NCBI GenBank assembly: GCA_010015655.1
Contig: ML976677.1
Coordinates: forward strand, 623,427 to 679,838
DNA: 56,412 nucleotides
Direction: 5' to 3'
Source: Bimuria novae-zelandiae CBS 107.79
Lineage: Eukaryota > Ascomycota > Dothideomycetes > Pleosporales > Didymosphaeriaceae
The translations under genes and the position numbers were made by a program. The notes below the pieces were generated by a model. It did no database searches. It was not told where the DNA came from and saw only the letters and a list, made by a program, of their open reading frames with translations. The first letter of the stretch is position 1. Every line of letters begins with the position of its first letter. Positions 42,089 to 53,565 of this stretch are shown piece by piece.

Positions 42089-42640
42089 ATGCGTGACGCT
42101 TTCCTCTCCGATCGCTTTACACCTTCTGAGAATCACGCCCAAAAGTGAACCAAGGGCCGAACCGAGGAGGCTGAGAAAGTGCTCATAGCCAAGGTAGCAG
42201 ATTATGAGAAGATGTTCAGGATACGGGAAGCGGATAAACAGAAAGCGAAAGGAACGGCCAAAGGAAGCAAGAAGGGTAATGGACCACTAACGTACGTTTA
42301 ATAACGGAGGCGAGAGCACCAGCGCTTGATAATAAAGTTGAACTGAGAACAGTAGGAGGTGTAGAGAGCCTGCGCCAATATTCGAAGACTGAAAAGTATT
42401 AATATGAAAGGCATGACGAAGGCACAACGAGACGCCCGTGGAGATAGGTACGCGGCCGCGAAGGCCCACTGGTTCGACGCAACGAAAACTCGTGGTCGCA
42501 CACAGAGAGCCATCTATGAACTATACGCCCATTCGGTGAAGAACATCATCAAGAATTTGAAGAAAGATGTCAGTCATCTACAGAAGTTTAAGAGTGAGTC
42601 GCGTGGCTTGAGGATGTCGGTCTTGTGTCGTGGATTGTAA
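42089..42640 (+). pseudogene. Lys-rich gene remnant, function unknown
   Basis: A frame starting MRDAFLSDRFTPSENHAQK at 42089 meets TGA at 42146 and continues in the same frame for about 45 charged residues (TEEAEKVLIAKVADYEKM, then READKQKAKG). A second Lys/Arg-rich frame of 78 codons follows at 42404-42640 (MKGMTKAQRDARGD). The two share composition and may be pieces of one nuclear-type basic protein separated by an intron or lesion. No family is recognised, and it may not be a gene at all. Confidence 0.3.
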
Positions 42641-43193
42641 CACCTTGTCGAATTTCAATTTCCTAATGTATTGGCTCATCGGATTTCTTATCAACTTCGC
42701 TAGTGGCTCTCTCATGTATGGTGGTTTCGTTTTTTTGAATATATGTTTCCACTTTGTGATCGAAAACCTAGTGCACCTCAGCAGTATCTAATTTTTATTC
42801 GGGTGCATACGTTGCATGCGCAGTTGAACTCACAAATCATCTTCAATAAAGACAACTTCCTACTGCGCCAAACACCTATGCATGATGGAAAATGATCCTG
42901 AAGTGGTGGGTGATAAAGATTAAAGCTTGATCCTTGGTGGAAGAGCTTAAGCGGTCCAAGCTTTTCGCGATCGTCCTTCCCCGCTGCCACAAACCCAGCC
43001 TTCCGTCATCTCCACATGCACCCCAACAACCCCAATCTCTTCTTGGCAAGGTACCGGTTCATCAATCGCCCGAGGCCCTTCAAACTTGCCTAGTTGATAG
43101 AATTGAAGATGCTTTCAGCATGGGTGGGAGGATACATAAGCCCGCGCCGATGCGCAATGGCTGGAGCTCCCGTTGGCGCATCACATCAACATC
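42641..43193. other. Intergenic region upstream of the glycosidase
   Basis: No gene seen. It contains the promoter of the GH106-like gene. Confidence 0.4.
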
Positions 43194-46100
43194 ATGGTAA
43201 GCCCCCTTCTCATCTAGGAATCGTGCATAGCTAACTGAGGCGCTGTAGGTTCTTAGAAGCCTGATATATGGCCTCCTCATTGCGACTGCGACGGTTGCGC
43301 TTCCAGAGAACCGCCCCGACCCCTCGTTCGACGCAGTGGTCCATAAAGACACCTTTCAAAACCCATCGAAGAACGTGCGCCCGAAATTCCGATACTGGAT
43401 ACCAGATGCGTCTGTCGATCCTGAGAGAGTTGCGCGCGATGTCAGAAGCGCTGCAGAGATTGGGTGCGGTGGCCTCGAACTACTGGCCTTCTACCTCTAT
43501 GGCGGCCCCCCTACGAATGGTGCAGGGCGAGGAACCTATGCACCTGTAGATTGGGCAAAATACGGATTTGGAACACCGGCATGGCGTATGTCGAACGACT
43601 CGCTGCGAAAAGAAGTGCTAACGCGTGAGCAGACAACGTGTTCAAAGCGTTCGTAGAAGCTCACCGCGACAACGACTTGATTATGGACTTCGCAATGGGT
43701 CCTAACCAGGGAACCGGCGTACCGGCACCGATCGAAGAGGACGGTTTGATGTGGGATATCTCAGCGTACAACGTTACGGTACCAATAGGTGACACTTTCG
43801 ATGGGGTGCTGCCAGGTTGGGGCCTGGGAGAGCTGCAGGCTGCGGTGTCGGGCACCGTCCTAGGATCTAAGAACGTCACGTCGAACGACCCATCCGGTGG
43901 ACTGCCAGGGGATCAGCGCCTCAATCGAACGCAGTACACACTGTCAGCTGCCAGTCTTGAAGATGTCAGTGACCAAGTCGATGACTCTGGGCATGTTCGG
44001 CTTGACTTTTCGTCGCATAACGCTACCAACACTGCCGGGGAGAGTCACATCATCTTTGCGGTATATCTATACAAGTCTTTGTATCGTGCCCAGCAAGGAC
44101 CACTCGAAATGGGCGGACCTCAGAGCCAGCCTGAATCGTACATCAACAACGGCTCCTGGGCTGTCGATCACTTCTCAGCGCTCGGTGCCCAGGTCATGAC
44201 ACAGTTCTGGGAAGAGCACATCTTGAACAACGGAACAAAAGACCTGCTGCAGCAAGTTGGCAACTACGGTTGGGAAGACAGTGTCGAGATACAAGCCAAC
44301 GTGTACTGGACGAAGTACTTGTCGAGCATCTTCGAAGACCAACACAATTACGCGATCAATAAGTGGCTTCCTATACTCTTCCATCGTAACGGGAAATACA
44401 AACAGTCCAATCCAGGCATATGGTACGTCACCGACGAGCCGGATAGTGGAAATGCGCATATCGCCGACTACAGAGCCACGCTCGCGTCGCAATACCAGAT
44501 ATATGAGTCGGAGGTCAAGAAGTGGCTGAACGAGTATTTGGGTTTGCAATTTTCTGCGCAGCTGTCGTACAACCTTCCGATGGACATGCTTGCGAACATC
44601 CCAACCGTCGACGCACCAGAAACCGAATCTCTCGACTTCAGCGACTTGATCGATGGGTACCGGCAATACTCAGGCCCCGCGAATCTCGCCAGACGACGCA
44701 TAACATCTTCTGAGTGTGGCGCCGTACGAGGTGAGGCTTACGTCGAGACTCTGCCCGAGCTCCTATGGAAAGTGAAGCGATCATACGCTGGGTCTATCAA
44801 CCAGTTTGTCTTCCATGGATTCCCATACACTGGTTATTACGGCAATACAACTTGGCCCGGATGGTCGACCTTCACGTATCAATACTCCACAATGCATGGG
44901 CCGCATGAACCAGCGTGGGAGTTCTATCGAGACCAATTCGACTTCGTCGCACGTAATAACTGGGTATTCCAGACGGGCATTCCTCGCATGGACATAGCAA
45001 TCTGGCAAAAGATGACTGTGTATCCGGGACACATCGAAGCACGGACGTATCAGCCTACAGATCTTGAGGAGATGGGATACTCATACGAGTATCTGAGTCC
45101 CGACAACTTCAACCTTCCCTCTGCCAAGGTTGTCGATGGCATTCTGGCTCCAGATGCGCAAGCATTTAAGGTGCTTGTCCTCCGGAAAAATGACTCTCTT
45201 ACAGTCGATGGAGTTTCAAAGCTCGTCGAATTTACGAACGCGGGTCTTCCTATCGTGTTTGCGGGAGGTAATCCTTCCACTTTGGTAGGTACTGCCACAC
45301 CGATGGTCCTGCGCCAAGTGCTACAAGACATCGATACACTCTCCCAGTTGCCCAATGTGCACGTCACGGATACATATCATGTCGGCTCGACAATCGCATC
45401 ACTTAGAATTCAGCCACTGACAAAAGTTTCCACCAACGCTTCGTGGTTTACTTATTGGCGATCGGATCCAGCCACGGAGACTGACTACGTATTCGTCTAC
45501 AACGATGCGATGTACATTCCTCAAGGACAAGGCGCATCCGAAGGCACAATCGAATTCCAATCGACCAAAATACCATACGAATACAATGCCTGGACGGGCG
45601 AGAAGAAGCCTATCCTCACCTACTCTACCACGAACGCGTCCACCATCATTCCTTTCCGACTAGCCGGCAACCAGTCCACCATTGTCGCATTCGAGCCACC
45701 TAGCAACGCATCGCGACCTTCACAGGTGCTCAACCTAACGAGCGATTTCCTCGGCACCGATGTCGTCGGCGGTAAAGCGATACTCAAAACCGCGGACGCT
45801 GCGACTCCAGCATTTACATTGTCAAACTGGAACTTGACTGTCGAACACTGGGACCCGCCTACCGACCTGTACAACTACACCTATGGCGCGCTGAAGCACA
45901 ACACCACGCACCAACTACCCACGCTGGTTCCCTGGCTCGACATCCCTGGTCTGCAAAACGTCTCAGGCCGCGGGTATTACTCTACTACCTTCATGTGGCC
46001 ACCTTCTTCCAATGGAACAGCGGATGGCGCGTTCATTGACTTTGGGTTCGTTTACCACACGCTGCGGGCGTACGTGAATGGATGTCGGCTTCCGCCCCTG

Positions 46101-46349
46101 GACGTCTCGCAGCCCAGGGTGGATATCAAGAAGCACTTGGTAGAAGGGGAGAATACGGTCGAAGCTGTGGTTGCGACGCCCTTGGGCAATGTACTCAGGC
46201 CGATCTGGTGGCAGCTCATGAGTAGCGGGGAGGGACCTGGGAGCGCGGATGCGGGGCCTGCGCATGGGTTTGTCGAGCCGCCGCAGGGGAGGTATGGATT
46301 GCAGAGTGAGGTGGTGGTTGTACCGTATGTGGAGGTAGAGGTTGGTTAA
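43194..46349 (+). CDS. Secreted glycoside hydrolase, GH106-like (alpha-L-rhamnosidase-like)
   Basis: Exons: ATG at 43194-43196, 43249-43585 and 43633-46349, 3057 bases, 1018 residues. The first intron follows the start codon directly. The spliced N-terminus is MVLRSLIYGLLIATATVALP, a good signal peptide. It is followed by FRYWIPDASVDPERV, GCGGLELLAFYLYG, DWAKYGFGTPAW and DFAMGPNQGTGVPAP, the opening of the fungal GH106-like family. Other family blocks are YVTDEPDSGN, SSECGAVRGEAY, NQFVFHGFPYTG and, at the C-terminus, a beta-sandwich with RAYVNGCRLPPLD typical of GH2-like sugar-binding domains. Many NxS/T sites agree with secretion. It probably removes terminal rhamnose from plant glycans or glycosides, inferred from family only. 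It is likely outside the polyketide cluster. Confidence 0.87.
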
Positions 46350-46656
46350 AGTTGGGAGAGTGTAGCCTTATGACCCTGTGAGGAAGGCAGGCACAGTACC
46401 ACGAGACATTTAATGCTAGTATTCAAAGTTCGCTTTATATCAGCCTCTGCTTCTTGCGTCTGGATATTCTGTCTGCATCACACGTCCATCTTCTTAACCT
46501 TTGAACCAGATGGCTGACTCCCCGCTGCCAGAGAATCTACCGACAATTGTCACCGGAAGCCCCCATTAGCAACAACCAAGCCAGGTACGCGTCCTCTCAA
46601 AACCCAAGAAATATTAACCCTTTCATAACCACCAGTATCCTCCCCAAACTCCCCTA
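46350..46656. other. Intergenic region between convergent genes
   Basis: About 300 bp with the 3' flanks of the GH106-like gene and of the minus-strand gene. Nothing else is seen. Confidence 0.4.
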
Positions 46657-47607
46657 TCACAATCCCTCCCCCACCCCATCCCTACTCCACCACCGTCTCC
46701 CCCGGCACCGCACCATACACATTCCCCCCTCCGTCTCCCTAACCATCACCGCAACCGTAACAACCTCCCTATCCCTCTCAGCCCTCACATTCTCATACGC
46801 CTGGCTATACTCCTTTCTCGCAAGCTTACGCACCGCCTCCTGCACCTCGCCCCTATTATCTCTTTCATTCTCAGGAAAACATGCGCTTTGACCCAAAAAC
46901 GGGTCGTCGCAGAGCGCGCTGCCTTCCTCCCACGGCTTGATCTTGTACTCGTACCAGTTTGTCAGAGTCTCCAGATCCGTGGCGAGGGAGGGCGAGGAGA
47001 AGGGATGGTAGAGAGAGGCATTGCGCTGCATTCCAGCGAGATCGAAGACTTTCTCCGGCGATTTAAGCGTCTAGGAGAAGAGGGGTGGGATACGCGGTTC
47101 GTCGTCGAAGAAATCGTGCACGCTACCGAGCGCATCGCGACCTCTATCCGCAACGGCGCCGGGAGACCCAAGATTAAAGAGTGCGCGCAGAAAGAGCAGC
47201 GTAAGGAACCCGCCCATCCACCACGCAATCTTCTGATACCGTATGCGGCGCGCGCGCTCGCGCGAGAGGTTCCGCGAGTGCGACCACATGATGTTGCGCC
47301 AGTGGATGTTACACTCGTCGAGCGTGGCTTTGACGCATGCTTTGGTGATGAATTCCTCGTGCGTTTGGCCGCAGTGGGAGTTACCGCAGTAGCAGTCGGC
47401 GACGCGGCCGGCGCTCGAGGGCATCGTGGGTTCTGCGGTGAAGTCGACGTTTCCCATGTCCATGCCCATTTCGAAGCCTATGTCTGGGACCGCTCCAGAG
47501 GAGCCGTACTCGTGGTCGAATGTAAAGTCGCCATAGGGAGCGGGGTCCTTGGCAGGAGAATATGAGGTGCGTTTTGCGGATGACGCACGACGGTATGTGC
47601 TGCGCAT
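46657..47607 (-). pseudogene. Single-pass membrane protein gene with an in-frame TAG
   Basis: One minus-strand frame runs from ATG at 47607 (MRSTYRRASSAKRTSYSP) to a stop at 46657, interrupted only by TAG at 47071-47073 (codon 179). Before the stop are an acidic Gly/Met-rich region, a CYCGNSHCGQTHEEF cysteine cluster near residues 93-107, a basic stretch and a membrane helix (WWMGGFLTLLFLRALF). After the stop the same frame continues with convincing protein: TLKSPEKVFDLAGMQRNASL, then YHPFSSPSLATDLETLTNWY, a family-like C-terminal domain. No splice-site pair that removes the TAG and keeps frame was evident. It is either a nonsense allele, a stop that is read through, or a real C-terminus with a relic behind it. 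No function is recognised. Confidence 0.6.
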
Positions 47608-48105
47608 TGTTGGAGTCGGTTGTGTTTAGGGGAATAATGGAGGAAGTTTGGGACGGAAGGGCCATCGTGGGAGTGATATTTGTGGGTAATAAGGCGGATC
47701 GCTTTGTTCGAGATGCGGTGAGACAGTGTGGCCGCAAGCGGTGTGATTTTCCCTTTGTGATACGGGTGTTGGTACCAGACCGAGGTACAAACATAGCATG
47801 GACACGCTTAGACATGCTTAGACCAAGGCTTGATAGGACTTCCTGTAGTATGTAGTATTAGCGAGGCGCAGAAATGTAGAAGCATGTAGTACGAGGTCAC
47901 AATGTGAGTAAACACAAGAATGGACCATCACGCGGCCTAGGACGGAGAAAGAACCAAGGATGAGGGTAATATCATACAGTATGCGTGGATTTGTATGTAG
48001 GAAGTGATATTAAATTATACAGGGGATGTGATAGGACGTCTCCAACCAAGTGGTACACCCTTCCAGACTCCCCGACGACATCATAACTTGAAGATCAAAG
48101 GCCGT
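47608..48105. other. Intergenic region
   Basis: No gene seen. It holds the promoter of the minus-strand membrane-protein gene and the 3' flank of the permease. Confidence 0.4.
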
Positions 48106-49999
48106 TTAGAAAATCTTGTTGAAGGCGCGTCTCCAAGCAGGCCAAGCGGCAATCTTAGCACGCTCCGCATTGATGTAATCCCAGTCAAGCTCCCTACGGC
48201 CGGTGTCGAGATCAATTTGGTCAATGCGAAGCCAGCCCTGATGCTTCCACAGGTACCCGCAAATCCAGAAGAAACCGACAACGAAGAAGGCAAGGTAGCC
48301 GAAGAAGAAGTCGTATGCGGTACCGACCTTGGTGCCAAGAGGGGAGATGGAAACGTAGAACTGCAAGGGTCAGTATTCTTGTCCTGACGCATCTCTGGAA
48401 GTAAGCTTACCTGGGCGACCAAGACGATGCTGATGAGGAAGATGCCGAGCCACGAGCCATAAACGCCACCGAGAGCCTTGAACGGGATCTCGTCGACAGT
48501 GTGGCCTTGATGGGCCCAAGCCTTGCGGAACCGAATGTGAGCAAGGCAAATGGAGCCCCAAGTGAACAGCGCAGCAAGACCTGAAAGTTGGAGGAACCAG
48601 TTAAAGACGGTTTCACCCGAGGCAGCCAAGTTCATGTAGGCCAGCGAGCCCATCAGCAGAATGATACCAACGGAGAATAGAGGACGTCCGGAGCGGTCGA
48701 TGTAGGCAAAGATCTTGGGAGCGTATCCCTGCTCGGCAAGGGCAGTGAGGGTACGGGAACCTCCATAGACACCGGAGACACCGATGGAAATAACGGAGAT
48801 AAGAATGACAACGTTCATGAAGTCGTCAAAACCGTTCAAACCAGCATCCTTGGCAGCAATGACGAAAGGAGACGACTTAGTGTCACCAGAGCCAGAGCCG
48901 AGGAGACGCGGGTCATCTGACCTGACAAGCAGGCCGACGAAGAGCAAACCGAGGATGTAAAAGCTAGGCGCACATGTCAGAGGGCTTTAACACACAGGGC
49001 GGTCGCTTGGACCGAGTGGCGTTAAAACTTACAGAGTAATTCGCCAGAAGACCTGCTTGATGGCACCGGGGAGCGATCGGAGCGGGTTCTTTGTTTCGGC
49101 AGCCGCGAGACCGACCAACTCAGTACCAGAGAAGGAGAAGGCGGCAGTGACGAAGACACCACAGAAACCCTTGAAGCTGTTGCGGAAGGCACCCGGGTCA
49201 TACCAGGTGCGCGCGCCCCAGTATTCGGAGTACAAGCCGTTGCTGGGACCACCTCCAAGCACGAGGATGAAAGCGATGAGCATGAAGATAACGGTAGCGG
49301 AAAGCTTGATCAAGGATGACCAGAACTCCTCTTCAGCATATCCCAAAGTACCCCAGACGTTAATTAGGATGATGAACAGCCAGAAGATGGTTATCCATCC
49401 AGCCAGTGGGACGTCGTTTGGCCAATAGTCGAGTGTTAGACCAGCGACAGTGATTTCGAGAGGCAGGACAATGGCCCACTGGAAGACGTAGTTCCAACCC
49501 ATGGCGAAACCCCAGGACGGGTCAATGAAGCGGGTCGAGTACGTGTAGAAACCACCAGAGACAGGGTACATGACAGCGAGTTCACCGAGAGCATAGACTG
49601 CAGAATTGTCAGCCACTAAACGAGGCCAAGCGCAGGGGAACGGCACTTACCGACATTGAAGATCATAATACCCATGAGGGCGAAATCGATCGTCACCGAG
49701 GCGGGACCTCCACCACTTAAGGCACCACCGGAGCCGACGAAGAAACCAGCACCGATACTGCCACCAATGGCGATCATGTGCAGATGGCGCGGCTTCATCG
49801 ACTTGTCCAAGTCGACCTGGTCAATGGGACGGCGCTGGAAGGACTTGAGGTTGAGACCATTGCGGGTCATGAAATCCTCCCGTTCTCGCCAGTGCTCACC
49901 AGTAGACGGCTCATAGGCGGGAGCAGGCCCCGTAGGACTGCTGCTGACACGCTTCTCGTCGGCATCAAAGCCTTTGTCGGTGGGTGGCACTGTCGCCAT
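48106..49999 (-). CDS. Amino-acid permease (AAT/YAT family, DIP5/GAP-like)
   Basis: Exons: 49999-49651, 49597-49033, 48963-48411 and 48360-48106, 1722 bases, 573 residues. The cytosolic N-terminus (MATVPPTDKGFDADEKR) is followed by the family hallmark MKPRHLHMIAIGGSIGAGFF, then VGSGGALSGGGPA. Next are YALGELAVMYPVSGGFYTYS, SFSGTELVGLAAAETKNP (substrate-binding helix region), SVISIGVSGVYGGSRTLTAL, and the late RKAWAHQGHTVDEIPFKA loop. About twelve membrane segments are visible and length is normal. It imports amino acids with protons across the plasma membrane; the DIP5-like features suggest acidic or neutral substrates, but specificity is not certain. The start is taken at MATVPP. An upstream in-frame Met adds 15 residues without family character. 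Confidence 0.93.
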
Positions 50000-51927
50000 T
50001 GTGAAAAGAGGGTTCAGGACGGTGACTCGAAATGCAGGAACCACTCTCCGAGGGACGGGCTCCTTTTAAGGCCACAAGACGATCAGAAAGGGAACTCAAT
50101 GCTTCGGCAACACCGACCAGGGTCTTGATCCCCTCGCAGTGGACCATTATTGCCATCGCACATGGGCAACGCCCACGCCCATCCATCTGGTGCACCTTGA
50201 CCACACGAAACCAGGGCCGTGCATCATACAGACACCAGCGCCGGTTATGATTGGGCCACGGCGCGGGAATCGATGGCAAATGCTGGCGAGGGAGGTTCGA
50301 TCCAAGACCAGCTTATGACGGCCGTCTTTGCTAGCGGCATGGCGGCTCCTTTGACTAGTTGGGGTGGCATTGGCAAGCAGCGGCGGGGTGCTTGGCTTGC
50401 CCAGGTAGCTCCGGGGAAGGATGCGACTATCGCGCGACTAGACTCGACCAGCATTCCAGAAGAGATGAGCGGGCCTGATAAGAGGGAATCGGTGTGTCGT
50501 TTGCAGTGGTGAAGGGCTCCACCCCTATCAGGAGCCCACCCTCTCACGCAGGCTTGGCTATGGCGGAGCGAAGCTTAGTAGGAGCAGGCCGGTTGCGAGC
50601 TGCCGCATGCGGTAAGTAGCGAAGATGCGACGAGGTGGAACGCTATCTCTGCAGGCTGGGCGAGGATGCGACGAGGTGGAACGCTATCTCTGCAGGCTGG
50701 GCATCCGCTCGACGGCTGCAAGTAGAGGACGCTGAGAGGAGTGAAGGAGATGCGGCGCAGTTTGCCAAGCTCACGTGCATCCCTCGCCCAGCAGATCGCA
50801 CCTTCCTCTCCGGGTCATCGGTTTCCTCCCTCATCGCGCGCCAAAACTCTCCAGCGCGCCCGTCAGCCTCTAGCTCAGCGTAAATACGGACACGCTGATA
50901 AGCCAGGCCCCGCTCTGGCATTGTTCAGTGCTCCCAAATCACCGTCGCTGCGACCGGGACTGGGCGCAAAATTTTGCAGTTACGTACAGCCGCGCGGTTG
51001 AATTGCGCCTTCCGACACCTCCGCTGCCCGCCATTGATCAGCTATAGAGCGCACTATACTACGTCGCATGCATGCATGCCCTTCGCCTCCAGATCGACGG
51101 TCAACGCCTGCTCGCTCAGTGCTGCTCCCCAGGAATTCGGTGGAGACCGGGCTTCCTGCCCCACTGATCAACAATGAGACTTGACAGCGTGACGGATTCA
51201 TTCCAACCACCACAAATCACACCAGCTCCAATCGTTGTCACTCGACATGAACTAATGTTAGGCGAACGGCTTCGATTAGTACCAGCGAGTAATCTAGCAA
51301 CCCACGGTCTCGTAATTCTTTTTCGGTGGCATCGAGATCCTCCCTAGCCAACCCTGCGCGCGCATCAGCGCCAGTTATCCGGACGCTCACACCAGGCCAC
51401 TCCTTCGCTCGAGCTGCGATATCAGCAATCTTTGCTTCTCCAGCGACGTGGATTCAAACGACTACGAAGACGCAACCGCGGACGGCACGGTCGATCTGGC
51501 CATGCGTTAGAACGATACGACCTTGTGGACCCTTTTCTAGCCCGCTTCCACGCGCAGCCGTCTGTCTTAGCAACCTTGGAATTCCTTAGCCCGTCTTGGA
51601 CCCAAACGGGGCACACACCAAAAGCAGCAGTCACATTTTGAAACTCATCCCACCACGCACGCGAGCGGTCTTACACGCAGTATTGATCATTTCCAAGCCA
51701 CAGAGTAACTGCCAGAGTCGTCTAGTCTATCCTTCTACCAAAGACCCACCCAACGCCGCCAAGTATCCAGAACAAGTACCCAAGACCCAAGTCGACCGAC
51801 ACAAACCGTGAGGCGGATAGGGAAGGCCCTGATGCTCTGCATTCAGATCCGCACGCAGCCGGGCGCTACCATTCCCACCGTGCTGGAACTGTTTCCTCCA
51901 GCGTTCCTGCATCGGTTCCTGAGGCTC
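50000..51927. other. Long gene-poor stretch
   Basis: Nearly 2 kb with only short ORFs overlapping on both strands and no family resemblance. It contains the permease promoter and a 41-bp tandem duplication at 50624-50702. Confidence 0.45.
50624..50702. repeat. 41-bp tandem duplication
   Basis: The unit starting GATGCGACGAGGTGGAACGC at 50624 repeats at 50665 without mismatch, giving 1.9 copies. Confidence 0.92.
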
Positions 51928-52644
51928 TCAGGCCTCAGCCTCAACCTGCTTGACCACCCGGAAGCTCCTTGCGCTGACCTCGTTACGCCTCGCCCTGCAT
52001 TTCTTCGCCTTGGTGTAGTAGTGGACTAAGCCCGTGTCTCTACCAGCCGTGTTCTCGGCTTGCTTTATCTTCATATCCGCCAAAACCTTCACCTGAAGCG
52101 CTGCCAGCATTTCGTGTATCGATTCTTGTCTGCACTTCTCAAATTCACTCTGTGGGACCGACCACGCTGTCGAATGCCTCCTCTGCCTCGGGTATGAAAC
52201 CGTCATTGTTCCTTTCACGGGCGGCAACGAGGGCGTACGCGGGTTCAAGAAGCGAGGCGATAGCTCAGGGCCAGCAAGAGGTGATCGCGGACACGGTAAA
52301 GCGAATGATTTCAGTGAGAATTGAAAGTCGAAAGCCGACAGCGAGGAAGTCGACAATAGAGGTGAAGTCAATGCCTTGCTTGAGCTTGGACCAACCGTCG
52401 GGGAAGAGAAGAACGAATTGTGAAGTGACCTCGGCGACGGTGTATCGGGCTCCCAGTACGAAAGTGGCGGCACGGGCGGTATATCTGTTTCCATGGAACC
52501 CGCTATGGTCAGACTTGTCGTTCCCGGCTGAGGGTAGGCTGAACGGCGAGGGGTCGGGGGGCGAGCCGGACGCCATGTCGAGGTAATGCGACTTCGATCC
52601 ATGGAGAGCTGGAGCGAATTCGCACGCGGGCGTGACAGCGGCAT
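51928..52644 (-). CDS. Hypothetical Ser/Pro-rich protein (238 residues)
   Basis: The frame is open further upstream to 52914. Protein-like composition begins at the Met at 52644 (MPLSRPRANSLQLSMDRS), and the preceding 90 codons look like translated leader, so I choose the internal start. The body is Ser/Pro-rich (PPVPPLSYWEPDTPSPRS, LPPVKGTMTVSYPRQRR). It ends in a basic helix-forming part (QSEFEKCRQESIHEMLAAL, KIKQAENTAGRD) with KAKKCRARRNE. No domain is recognised. It is probably a disordered regulatory protein. Confidence 0.55.
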   Translation of the reverse strand: MPLSRPRANSLQLSMDRSRITSTWRPARPPTPRRSAYPQPGTTSLTIAGSMETDIPPVPPLSYWEPDTPSPRSLHNSFFSSPTVGPSSSKALTSPLLSTSSLSAFDFQFSLKSFALPCPRSPLAGPELSPRFLNPRTPSLPPVKGTMTVSYPRQRRHSTAWSVPQSEFEKCRQESIHEMLAALQVKVLADMKIKQAENTAGRDTGLVHYYTKAKKCRARRNEVSARSFRVVKQVEAEA

Positions 52645-53565
52645 TGCGGTGCAGAACCTTCTCTGCCGGTGGGAGACCTTTTCGCGAAGTCTCGACGACC
52701 CTGTATGATCTGAAGCCGAATGAAGATATCCGCTTTCCGGAACGACTGGATGAATGCGCGATCCGCACTGCGACGCGTGTCTTCCAAACCGACCTACACG
52801 CTCCATTAATATACCCATCCGTTTGATCCGTGTAACCTCACACAATCGCCCAATAAAAACGTATATACGCCACCGACGCCCTACAATGGAACCTCCAGTG
52901 CACTGTGGTTCCACTGTTTGTCAAACCAAACGACACAACGGGCAAACCTCACGAAACGCGAGGTCATGTGCGTGCGGCTCTGCTTTATAGGCCTGGGCGA
53001 CGGCGTCCAGCCCTACGGATGCGGGACTGCCCTTATGACTCTTCGCTTATGGGCGAATCGTAGCTGCGAGACCTTGTCTGAGCAGAAGCACTGTGCTGTG
53101 GCGTCGCGTGCGGTGAATCAGGGGTTCGGATCTGCCAACGCGTGGACAAAGCGTTGGTGTAGGGCTGAGCTGTATGACTGAACGTAGACTCACACATAGC
53201 ATTTTTGCTATTGTGTAGATCGAAGGCTTGTAGGGCGAGCACTGTTCCATCTTGACCGATCGATGGTCCGCGAGATATGTGTCTCAGGTGAGCGTCTTGT
53301 GACTCCAGCCTTTCTCTGGTTCCCAGATTATGGAACACAGACACTTGTAAATTTAGTGAACGCACGTAATACGACCAAATAAGTAGAAATGGATCAGGCC
53401 TCAGCCTCGCTAACGATCGTCCAAGCGAGGAGGTAAGTTGCTGTCTTTCATTGCTGTCTGATCGAATTGCATGACATGCGTCCCGGGTATCATCCACCAT
53501 CTGCATATCCATCTTCTTTCCCTCGGCGTTTATCACCAGCTTCAGCGATAGACTCGTGTCTTTCC
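52645..53565. other. Intergenic region
   Basis: Promoter of the Ser/Pro-rich gene on one side and the 3' flank of the sugar transporter on the other. A 167-codon minus-strand ORF (53033-53536) has no family character and is not called. Confidence 0.4.

Noticed and set aside
53033..53536. 167-codon minus-strand ORF upstream of 53033
   Set aside because: No domain and no sensible composition; lies between two well supported genes.
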